Below are positions 8,924-15,813 of a stretch of DNA of 64,000 nt, piece after piece. This DNA comes from JAHCIE01 sp034431435. Lineage in GTDB: Bacteria > Chloroflexota > Anaerolineae > Epilineales > JAHCIE01. The stretch's first letter is position 1. Each line of letters begins with the position of its first letter. Below the pieces are notes generated by a model that saw only the letters and a list, made by a program, of their open reading frames with translations, was not told the DNA's origin and ran no database searches. The translations under genes and the position numbers were made by a program. The stretch is from NCBI GenBank assembly GCA_034431435.1, contig DAOUDG010000085.1, forward strand, positions 69,517 through 133,516, written 5' to 3'.

Positions 8924-9952
8924 CTACCCCGCCGCCTGCTCGTAGTCGGCGGCGGCCGTCCCTGGCCCGGTGATCTGGCTCAGGTTCAGCCCCTCGCGCC
9001 ACAGGTAGAACGCGCCGATGAGGATGAGCAGGCCGAAGTTCGCCGCGTGGGCCACCAGGGCGTAGGCCAGCGCCTCGGTGTGCGGGATGCCGAATGCCCC
9101 CAAGGCCAGGACGACGCCGGCGTGATAGACGCCGACATAGCCCGGCGACGAGGGCACGGTGGCCCCCAGGGCGACTACCACCTGGACGAAGGTGGCCGCC
9201 ACCAGCGCGCCGCCCAGGGAACCGAAGTAGTCCTGAAGGCCGAAGGCGCGCATCACCAGATAGTTGTAGAGGACGCCGCCCAGGCCCCAAATGACCAGCG
9301 ACCACAGTCCCGCAACGGCCAGGTGACGGGGAGCGTGCAGAATCTGTAAGCCGTCGATCAGACCCTCGACGCGGTTCGTCCACACCTCGCCGTTGATGCG
9401 GGGGATGCGGCCCAACCCCCACGAGATGTAGGTCATGGCGCGCTGCCGCTGCCAGACGATGGCCCACAGCGCGCCGATTAGGAGCAGGAAGACGATCACG
9501 ACTGTCGTGGCGGAACGCTGGAGCAGTGGAGTCAGGCTGACGAAAGGCAGCACCAGCACCAGCATCGCGACGATGGCGAACACGTCCAGGGCGCGCTCCA
9601 CCACCACCGTAGATAGAGCCTGCGCCACGCGCGGCCCCTGGCCCTCACCGATGAGGACAGCGCGCACGATATCGCCGACGCGAGCCGGCAGGATGGTGTT
9701 GACCAGGTAGCCGATGCTGAGCGAGGAAAACAGGCGGCTCAAGGGCGGCGCGGGCGACGGATAGAAGAGGAGGCCCCAACGATAGGCGCGCGCCACCTGG
9801 GCGAGGAGAATCACGGCCATGGCGGGTATGAGGGCCAGGTAGTTCGCCTGGGTCAGCGCCGACCAGAGTAGATTGAATTCGATGCCCCGAAAGGCGATGT
9901 ACAGGGCAACCAGGCTGACGATCAGCCCCAACCAGAAACGGCGATTACGCAT
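8924..9952 (-). CDS. flippase-like/LPG synthase TM-region family membrane protein
   Basis: 342 aa from the ATG at 9952, with an alternative GTG at 9994 in the same frame. The ATG is preferred because the extended -10 at 10003-10011 would put the transcript start about at 9996; a nearly leaderless GTG start remains possible. It has seven to eight hydrophobic segments. LSIGYLVNTILPARVGDIVRAVLIGE near the N-terminal third and PSSPGYVGVYHAGVVLALGA later are signatures of the UPF0104/lysylphosphatidylglycerol-synthase transmembrane family (each quoted in part). It lacks the soluble aminoacyl-transferase domain of MprF, so it is likely a lipid- or polyprenyl-linked substrate transporter. It heads the glycan cluster, with 65 bp to the epimerase. 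Confidence 0.82.
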   Translation of the reverse strand: MRNRRFWLGLIVSLVALYIAFRGIEFNLLWSALTQANYLALIPAMAVILLAQVARAYRWGLLFYPSPAPPLSRLFSSLSIGYLVNTILPARVGDIVRAVLIGEGQGPRVAQALSTVVVERALDVFAIVAMLVLVLPFVSLTPLLQRSATTVVIVFLLLIGALWAIVWQRQRAMTYISWGLGRIPRINGEVWTNRVEGLIDGLQILHAPRHLAVAGLWSLVIWGLGGVLYNYLVMRAFGLQDYFGSLGGALVAATFVQVVVALGATVPSSPGYVGVYHAGVVLALGAFGIPHTEALAYALVAHAANFGLLILIGAFYLWREGLNLSQITGPGTAAADYEQAAG

Positions 9953-10002
9953 GATGTCCCGGAACAGGCGGTTTCGGGACGGGATCCGCCCCACGACAGG
10001 TT

Positions 10003-10011
10003 ATTATACCA
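10003..10011 (-). promoter_or_regulatory. extended -10 promoter element for the glycan cluster
   Basis: Read on the minus strand, TGGTATAAT is a perfect extended -10 (TGn-TATAAT) just upstream of the flippase-like gene. No good -35 is seen at the expected distance, which fits extended -10 promoters. The URO-D-family gene's promoter at 40517 has the same TGGTATAAT. Activity is inferred from sequence only. Confidence 0.5.
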
Positions 10012-10029
10012 CTACCACCGGGCAAACGC

Positions 10030-10647
10030 CTAGCGTATCACGGCGGCGGGCGTGGCGGCCGGCCGCGCCATCGACACGGCGGTTGGGGGCGCGGCCAGGC
10101 TCACGGTCGGCGAGGGCGTCGCCGAGGGCAGCGCGGCGATGGCCGTGGCGGTCTGCGCCGCGTACAGGGCCTCGTCCCTGCCGAGGGGAGCGCGCCCCAG
10201 TAGCCCCACCATGATCAGCAGCACCGCCGCCACAGCCCACCCGGCCAGGGTCGGCGGTAGGGCCACGAAGCGTAGCGGCTCACTACGGCCGGTGGCCCGA
10301 CGTTGGGATGTGACGGGCGCCGGGGGCGCAGGGCGGGGCGGGAGCGCGGCGATCGCTGCCTCCCTCGCTATGGCGATGGCGACCGGGCGCGGCGTGGCTC
10401 GCAGCGCGCGCGCTGCCAGCGCTTCGCGCAAGGCGGTATCGAGACCTGGTGGGGCCAGCGCCACCGCCTGACACATCGGGCACGCGGCCAGATGAGCCGC
10501 TGCCGCCGCGCTGAGTTCTAGCTCGCCGTAGGCTTCGGCCAGTTGCCACCCGATGACGGCGGATTCAACTACGCCGTCGAAAATGAGTTCTAGCTCGCCG
10601 TAGGCTTCGGCCAGTTGCCACTCTCGCATAAACTCGTCGCAGCGCAT
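10030..10647 (-). CDS. anti-sigma factor with zf-HC2 domain and one membrane segment
   Basis: 205 aa from the ATG at 10647, which shares one base with the sigma stop (TGATG); a GTG one codon upstream is also possible. The zinc-binding HLAACPMC (H-x3-C-x2-C) is the core of the zf-HC2 anti-sigma fold. A long Ala/Pro linker follows, then a hydrophobic segment WAVAAVLLIMVGLLG and a short extracytoplasmic tail. It would hold the adjacent ECF sigma factor at the membrane until a signal releases it. Unusual: the N-terminus contains WQLAEAYGELEL twice, 24 residues apart, from a 72-bp in-frame duplication, so the helix before the zinc motif is doubled. Confidence 0.82.
   Translation of the reverse strand: MRCDEFMREWQLAEAYGELELIFDGVVESAVIGWQLAEAYGELELSAAAAAHLAACPMCQAVALAPPGLDTALREALAARALRATPRPVAIAIAREAAIAALPPRPAPPAPVTSQRRATGRSEPLRFVALPPTLAGWAVAAVLLIMVGLLGRAPLGRDEALYAAQTATAIAALPSATPSPTVSLAAPPTAVSMARPAATPAAVIR
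10512..10621. repeat. 72-bp tandem duplication with 38-bp identical arms
   Basis: The 38 bp at 10512-10549 recur without mismatch at 10584-10621, start-to-start distance 72 bp (24 codons). The unit lies inside the anti-sigma gene and keeps frame, so it doubles WQLAEAYGELEL. The 34 bp between the arms are not repeated. Identity at DNA level suggests a recent event. Confidence 0.95.
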
Positions 10648-11231
10648 CACGCGAGGCTCCCTTCATAGGCTGGGTCGATCAGTAGCGCGCGCAGGCGCTG
10701 GCGAGCGTTGAACAGCCGTGACCCGACCGTGCCCAGCGGAACCTGAAGCAGGTCCGCGATTTCTTCGCACGACAGGTCGTTGTAGTAGCGCAGCACGATG
10801 ACCAGGCGATGGCTGTCGCTAAGGCGGTCCACGGCGGCCAGCACGTCGGCCTCCGCCAGCCGGGTGAGCGCCTGATCTTCGGGGCCAGGGCCGGCCAGAG
10901 GAGCCGCCTCCAGCTCTCCCCACTCGACACGGGGCAGCGCGGCCCGCCGCGTCCGCGAGATGGCGGTGTTGAGGGCGATGCGGTGCAGCCAGGCGCGGAA
11001 GCTCGCCTCATCCTTGTGCTCGTAGTCGGGCAAAGCGCGCACGACCTTCACCAGGCTTTCTTGCATGACATCCTCCGCGTCCTCCTCATGTTTCAAGACC
11101 ATGAAGCCGACACGGTAGACGAAGGCAGCGTATTCACCGACCAGCTCGCTAACGGCCGCGGCGTCGCCCATCTGACAGCGGGCGATTAGCTCGTCCAGGG
11201 GCATGGCCTCTCCCGCCGGAGTCACGCTCAT
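10647..11231 (-). CDS. ECF RNA polymerase sigma factor (sigma-70 regions 2 and 4)
   Basis: 194 aa. Region 2 spans about residues 22-95, with EEDAEDVMQESLVKVVRAL (core binding) and SFRAWLHRIALNTAISRTRR (-10 recognition). Region 4 is at the C-terminus: RLVIVLRYYNDLSCEEIADL and VPLGTVGSRLFNARQRLRAL form the helix-turn-helix that reads the -35. There is no region 3, as expected for an ECF factor. The stop overlaps the start of the zf-HC2 anti-sigma gene, the usual coupled arrangement. It is divergent from polX with 201 bp between them. The signal sensed is unknown. Confidence 0.92.
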   Translation of the reverse strand: MSVTPAGEAMPLDELIARCQMGDAAAVSELVGEYAAFVYRVGFMVLKHEEDAEDVMQESLVKVVRALPDYEHKDEASFRAWLHRIALNTAISRTRRAALPRVEWGELEAAPLAGPGPEDQALTRLAEADVLAAVDRLSDSHRLVIVLRYYNDLSCEEIADLLQVPLGTVGSRLFNARQRLRALLIDPAYEGSLA

Positions 11232-11362
11232 GGGAGCGCGTTCCTACCTGTACTAACGCAACAGAGCCACCAAATATTCATCACGCGCACGATATGTGTC
11301 GGGCAACCTCGAAGCAGGGAGACCCTACCCCTACCCTACCGGCCAACCTTCGACCGCCCCGG

Positions 11363-11391
11363 TGGTCATCCCGCCCTGACTCGGCTATACT
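11363..11391 (+). promoter_or_regulatory. predicted promoter of polX-clpS-clpA
   Basis: TGGTCA (11363-11368), 17-bp spacer, TATACT (11386-11391). The ATG of polX lies 42 bp beyond the -10, preceded by GGGAAGA. The rest of the 201-bp divergent gap shows no other clear signal. The -35 matches four of six consensus positions, so this is a moderate call. Confidence 0.45.
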
Positions 11392-11432
11392 AGCAGCAGA
11401 CGCTTCGTCGGCCACCGCGCAGGGAAGACGCC

Positions 11433-13145
11433 ATGACCAACGCCGAGATTGCGCAAATCTTCGCCGAGATGGGCGACATCCTCGAAATCCAGGGGCAGGA
11501 CCGCTATCGCTTCCTGGCCTATCGCCGTGCCGCCCAGGAGATCGCTCGCTACCCTACGGATGTGACGGAGCTGTGGCGCGCAGGCAAGCTCGAAGATATC
11601 CCCTCAATCGGCAAGACGCTGGCCGCCAAGATCGACGAGTTGCTGCGCACCGGCCAGATTCAAGCGCATCAGCGCCTCATCCAGGAAGTGCCGCCCAGCG
11701 TGATCGAGGTGCTGCGCATTCCGGGCGTCGGCCCCAAGCGCGCCCAGCAACTCTGGAAAGAGCTGGGCATCACCTCTATCAGCGAGCTTGAAGCCGCCGC
11801 CAGGGATGGTCGGCTAGCGGGCGTCAAGGGCATGGGCGAGCAGACGATTCAGAACATCCTCAAGGGCATTGAGGCGGTGCGCGCGATGGGGGACCGCATC
11901 CCCCTCGGCGTGGCGCTGCCCATCGCCCAGGACCTGGCCGCCGCGCTGCGCCGAGGCCCCGGCGTCCAGGCGGTCGATATGGCCGGGTCACTGCGGCGAC
12001 GTTGCGAGACGGTGGGCGACATCGATCTGCTGGCGGCCGCCGACGACACCGCCGCCGTCATCAACTATTTTACCCAGCTTCCCCAGGTGAAAGAAACTCG
12101 CTCGGCCGGCGACAACAAGGCCACCGTTGCCCTGACCGGCGGCCTGACGGTTGACCTCATGGCGCTGCCGACTCGGAATTGGGGTTCCCTGTTGCAGCAC
12201 TTCACCGGCTCCAGGCAGCACAACATTCAACTGCGGACCGAGTCGGTGGCTCGCGGGCTGCACGTCAGCGAGTGGGGTATCACTGGCGCTGATGGTGTGC
12301 TGCGGACCTTCACCGACGAGGCCGACGTTTACCACGCGCTGGGCATGGACTGGATTCCACCGGAACTACGTGAGGCGTCGGGCGAGATCGAGGCGGCGCG
12401 CGCCCACAAGCTGCCTCACCTGGTCACGCTGGCTGACATTCGCGGCGACCTCCAGATGCACACCACCTACAGCGACGGCGCTACGACCGTCGAAGGCATG
12501 GCCCGCGCTGCCCAGGCTCTCGGCTACGCCTGGATTGCCATCACCGACCACTCCCATAGCCTGGCGATGACCGGCGGTCTGGATGTCGCACGCGCCCGCC
12601 AACAGGCGCGGGAGATCGCCGAGGTCAACGCGCAGCTCGCGCCCTTCCGTGTGCTGCGCAGCGTCGAGCTGGAGATTCTAGCTGACGGCTCACTGGACCT
12701 GCCGGACGAGGCGCTGGCCGAGTTCGACATCGTGGTGGCCTCGGCGCACACCGGCCAGCGCGGCGAACGCGCCACCCTCATGAAGCGCTACCTCGCTGCC
12801 ATGCGCAGCCCCTATGTCGACATCATCGGCCACCCCTTTGGGCGCATCCTCGGTAAGCGTCCACCGATGGACCTCGACTTCGAGGCGTTGGTTGCGGCGG
12901 CCGCCGAGACCGGGACGGCGTTGGAAATCAACGGTCAGGTAGACCGCCTCGACCTGAACGGCGAGCAGGCGCGCTACGCCGCTGGGCAGGGCGTGATGAT
13001 CACCCTCGCCTCTGATGCCCATGCCCCGGAAGGGCTGGGTGTCATAGCCTTCGCCGTCGAGACGGCGCGGCGCGGCTGGCTGGAGCCGAAGCACATCCTC
13101 AACACGCGCAGCCTGGCGGAATTGGAGCAATGGCTACGCCGATAG
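11433..13145 (+). CDS. polX: family X DNA polymerase with PHP domain (PolX)
   Basis: 570 aa, normal length for bacterial PolX. Order: helix-hairpin-helix motifs IPSIGKTLAAKI (about 56-67) and IPGVGPKRAQQL (about 96-107); nucleotidyl transferase core with AGSLRRRCETVGDIDLL (G185-S186, metal ligands D196 and D198) and a third Asp at D241; C-terminal PHP domain from about residue 338 with LQMHTTYSD, ITDHSH, GHPFGRI, LEINGQ and SDAHAPE, a complete set of metal ligands. Family knowledge: gap-filling synthesis in base-excision repair, with 3'-5' exonuclease or phosphoesterase activity from PHP. It overlaps clpS by 16 nt. Confidence 0.95.
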   Translation: MTNAEIAQIFAEMGDILEIQGQDRYRFLAYRRAAQEIARYPTDVTELWRAGKLEDIPSIGKTLAAKIDELLRTGQIQAHQRLIQEVPPSVIEVLRIPGVGPKRAQQLWKELGITSISELEAAARDGRLAGVKGMGEQTIQNILKGIEAVRAMGDRIPLGVALPIAQDLAAALRRGPGVQAVDMAGSLRRRCETVGDIDLLAAADDTAAVINYFTQLPQVKETRSAGDNKATVALTGGLTVDLMALPTRNWGSLLQHFTGSRQHNIQLRTESVARGLHVSEWGITGADGVLRTFTDEADVYHALGMDWIPPELREASGEIEAARAHKLPHLVTLADIRGDLQMHTTYSDGATTVEGMARAAQALGYAWIAITDHSHSLAMTGGLDVARARQQAREIAEVNAQLAPFRVLRSVELEILADGSLDLPDEALAEFDIVVASAHTGQRGERATLMKRYLAAMRSPYVDIIGHPFGRILGKRPPMDLDFEALVAAAAETGTALEINGQVDRLDLNGEQARYAAGQGVMITLASDAHAPEGLGVIAFAVETARRGWLEPKHILNTRSLAELEQWLRR

Positions 13146-13438
13146 ACGACACCGACGTTCTCATCGAAGGTGAAACGGAGGTTCGCCCGCCGCCCCTGTT
13201 CAAGGTCGTGTTGCACAACGACGACTACACGACGATGGATTTCGTCGTCTACGTGCTGCGCGCTATCTTTCGCCGCTCCGAGGCGGATGCCTTCGACATC
13301 ATGCTCCAGGTGCATCATGAAGGTGTAGGGGTGGCGGGCGTCTACCCCTTCGAGATTGCCGAGGCGAAGGCGCACAAGGCCGTGGGCCTGGCGCGCGCCA
13401 ACGAATACCCCCTGCTATGTACTATCGAGCCGGAGTAG
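13130..13438 (+). CDS. clpS: ClpS adaptor for ClpAP (N-end rule)
   Basis: 102 aa. LFKVVLHNDDYTTMDFVVYV contains the HNDD-Y-T-M-FV core that forms the N-degron pocket, and VHHEGVGVAGVYPFEIAEAK plus ANEYPLLCTIEPE are the other conserved parts of the fold. ClpS delivers proteins with destabilising N-terminal residues to the ClpA unfoldase. The gene starts inside the end of polX with TTGGAG before the ATG, and ends one nucleotide before the clpA ATG, so the two are translated together. Confidence 0.95.
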   Translation: MATPIDDTDVLIEGETEVRPPPLFKVVLHNDDYTTMDFVVYVLRAIFRRSEADAFDIMLQVHHEGVGVAGVYPFEIAEAKAHKAVGLARANEYPLLCTIEPE

Positions 13439-13439
13439 C

Positions 13440-15710
13440 ATGTTCACCGATGCCCTGAAGCTGACTCTCAACCGCGCCGTGACCGAGGCCGAGCGTCGCC
13501 GCCACGAGTATGTAACCCTGGAGCACCTGCTCTACGCGATTCTCCGCGATGCTACCGGGCGCATTGTCCTTCAGCGCTGCGGCGGAAATATCGAGACTCT
13601 CAGCAGCGCGCTGGAAGATTACTTCGAGGAGCACTTCGAGAGCCTGCCGGAGGGCGAGACCGAGGCCCCTGAACCGACGGTGGCCTTGCAGCGTGTCCTC
13701 CAACGCACCCTCGTGCACGCCCAGTCGGCGGATCAAGCAGAGGTCGATAGCGGCGATATTCTGGCCGCCTTGATGCTCGAGGAGAACTCCTACGCCCGCT
13801 ATCTGCTGGCGCAGCAGGGTATCAGCCGCCTCGATATTGTGAGCTTCATCTCCCACGGCATGGAGCGGGGAAGTACGTCGCGCTTCGACGCGCCGCCGTC
13901 GCCGGACCTGGACGACAGCGACGACGACATGCCACGCGCCGCCGATCCTCTGGCCGCCTACGCTACCAACCTGGTTACCCGCGCCGCCGAGGGCCGAATC
14001 GATCCCCTCATCGGGCGCGAGGCCGAGATCGAACGCACGATTCACGTCCTGAGCCGCCGCCGCAAGAACAATCCCGTGCTGGTCGGCGACCCAGGCGTGG
14101 GCAAGACTGCCATTGTCGAAGGCCTGGCCCTCAAGATTCACCAGGGTGATGTGCCCGATCTGCTCAAGCCCGCCCAGATCTACGCCCTCGACATGGGCGC
14201 GGTGCTGGCGGGGACCAAGTACCGGGGCCAGTTCGAGGAGCGGCTAAAGGCTGTCATCACCGCGCTGCAGAGTCGCCCCGACGCCATCCTGTTCATCGAC
14301 GAGATTCACACCGTCGTGGGCGCGGGGGCGGTCCACGGTGGCACGCTGGATGCCTCCAACATCCTCAAGCCGGCGCTGGCGTCGGGCGAGGTGCGCTGTA
14401 TCGGCTCCACCACCTTTACCGAGTTCAAGAATGCCTTCGAGGCCGACCGCGCCCTGGCGCGCCGCTTCCAGAGAATCGACGTCGGTGAGCCGAGCGTCGA
14501 GGACACGATTGGTATCCTGCAGGGCTTGCGCCCCCACTATGAGGCCTATCACGGGGTCCGCTACACCGATGCGGCCCTGCGCGCCGCCGCCGAGCTGGCT
14601 GACAAGCATCTGCACGATCGCTTCCTGCCTGATAAGGCCATCGATGTGATTGATGAGGCGGGCGCGGCGGTACGGCTGCAACCGGCCGAGGGGCGCGCCG
14701 AGGTCATCGATACGCTGGGTATTGAGATGGTTGTCGCTCGCATGGCGAAGATTCCCGCGCGGACCGTGAGCGTTTCCGACCGTGAGCGGTTGCAGAACCT
14801 GGAGGACGATCTCAAGGCTGTCATCTACGGCCAGGACCATGCCATCGGCCAGGTCGTGAATGCCATCAAGCTGTCGCGGGCAGGCCTGGGGCATCCGGAC
14901 CACCCCATTGGGTCGTTCCTATTCTCTGGTCCCACCGGCGTGGGCAAGACGGAACTGGCGCGCCAGATTGCGCACAGCCTGGGCATCGAGTTCATCCGCT
15001 TCGACATGAGCGAGTATATGGAGCAGCATACCGCCTCGCGGCTGATTGGCGCGCCGCCCGGCTATGTCGGCTTCGATCAGGGTGGCCTGCTCACCGACGC
15101 TGTGCAGAAGACGCCCCATGCCGTTGTGGTGTTGGACGAGATCGAGAAGGCCCACCCCGACATCTTCAATTTGCTGTTGCAGGTCATGGACTACGGGACG
15201 CTGACCGACCACACGGGTCGCAAGACCGATTTCCGCAACACTATTCTCGTGATGACGACCAACGCGGGCGCGCGCGATCTTGCGGCGCGGCCGCCCGGCT
15301 TCCGCCAGGGTGACGCGCCTGGCCGCGCCGCCGCCGGCGCGGACCGTTCGGCCATCGAGCGTACCTTTAGCCCGGAGTTCCGCAACCGCCTGGACGCCTG
15401 GATTCCCTTCGAGCCACTGAGCCGCGCCAGCGTCGAACAGGTGGTGGACAAGTTCATCGTCGAGGCCCAGGGCCAGCTGGGCGAGCGGGGCGTGACGCTG
15501 CGCAACACGGCGGCAGCGCGCGCCTGGCTGGCTGAGCACGGCTACGACGCCCAGATGGGGGCGCGACCCATGGCGCGCTTGATTCAGGCGAAGATCAAGG
15601 AACCGCTGGCGCACGAGATTCTGTTCGGCGCGCTCCGGGAGGGTGGCGTGGCGGTGATCGATGTGGCCGACGGCGAGCTAACGCTGCGCTACGAGATACC
15701 CGGCGCGTAG
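13440..15710 (+). CDS. clpA: ClpA ATP-dependent unfoldase subunit
   Basis: 756 aa from the ATG at 13440; the in-frame extension back to 13356 runs through clpS and is not credible. N-terminal double Clp repeat (about 1-140), acidic linker DLDDSDDDMP, then two AAA+ modules: Walker A GDPGVGKT (about 216) with ILFIDEIHT, and Walker A SGPTGVGKT with VVVLDEIEKAH. FRNRLDAWIPFEPL marks the C-terminal small domain. Together with ClpP (not in this window) it unfolds and degrades proteins, including those brought by ClpS. Between the Walker motifs there is no long ClpB-type coiled coil, so ClpA rather than ClpB fits. Confidence 0.95.
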   Translation: MFTDALKLTLNRAVTEAERRRHEYVTLEHLLYAILRDATGRIVLQRCGGNIETLSSALEDYFEEHFESLPEGETEAPEPTVALQRVLQRTLVHAQSADQAEVDSGDILAALMLEENSYARYLLAQQGISRLDIVSFISHGMERGSTSRFDAPPSPDLDDSDDDMPRAADPLAAYATNLVTRAAEGRIDPLIGREAEIERTIHVLSRRRKNNPVLVGDPGVGKTAIVEGLALKIHQGDVPDLLKPAQIYALDMGAVLAGTKYRGQFEERLKAVITALQSRPDAILFIDEIHTVVGAGAVHGGTLDASNILKPALASGEVRCIGSTTFTEFKNAFEADRALARRFQRIDVGEPSVEDTIGILQGLRPHYEAYHGVRYTDAALRAAAELADKHLHDRFLPDKAIDVIDEAGAAVRLQPAEGRAEVIDTLGIEMVVARMAKIPARTVSVSDRERLQNLEDDLKAVIYGQDHAIGQVVNAIKLSRAGLGHPDHPIGSFLFSGPTGVGKTELARQIAHSLGIEFIRFDMSEYMEQHTASRLIGAPPGYVGFDQGGLLTDAVQKTPHAVVVLDEIEKAHPDIFNLLLQVMDYGTLTDHTGRKTDFRNTILVMTTNAGARDLAARPPGFRQGDAPGRAAAGADRSAIERTFSPEFRNRLDAWIPFEPLSRASVEQVVDKFIVEAQGQLGERGVTLRNTAAARAWLAEHGYDAQMGARPMARLIQAKIKEPLAHEILFGALREGGVAVIDVADGELTLRYEIPGA

Positions 15711-15731
15711 CATGGGGCTGCTTGCGGACGC

Positions 15732-15794
15732 GCGGCAGCATGGCTGCCGCACGCCAAGACGAGCGGGGGGAGCGTGTCGGGCGCTCCCCCCGCT
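15732..15794. terminator. two hairpins between convergent clpA and the bactofilin-like gene
   Basis: A perfect 8-bp hairpin GCGGCAGC/GCTGCCGC (15732-15750, loop ATG) is followed by a perfect 13-bp hairpin (15762-15774 with 15782-15794, 7-nt loop) rich in G and C. They occupy the 103-bp convergent gap, so they probably serve transcripts of both strands. There is no T-run, so they may work as 3' stabilisers or with a factor. Confidence 0.65.
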
Positions 15795-15813
15795 GTATGT
15801 CCTCGCGGTGCGG

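Noticed and set aside
13356..13439. N-terminal extension of ClpA through the end of clpS
   Set aside because: Reads as an Arg/Pro-rich shadow of clpS; ClpA homologues begin near MFTDALK.
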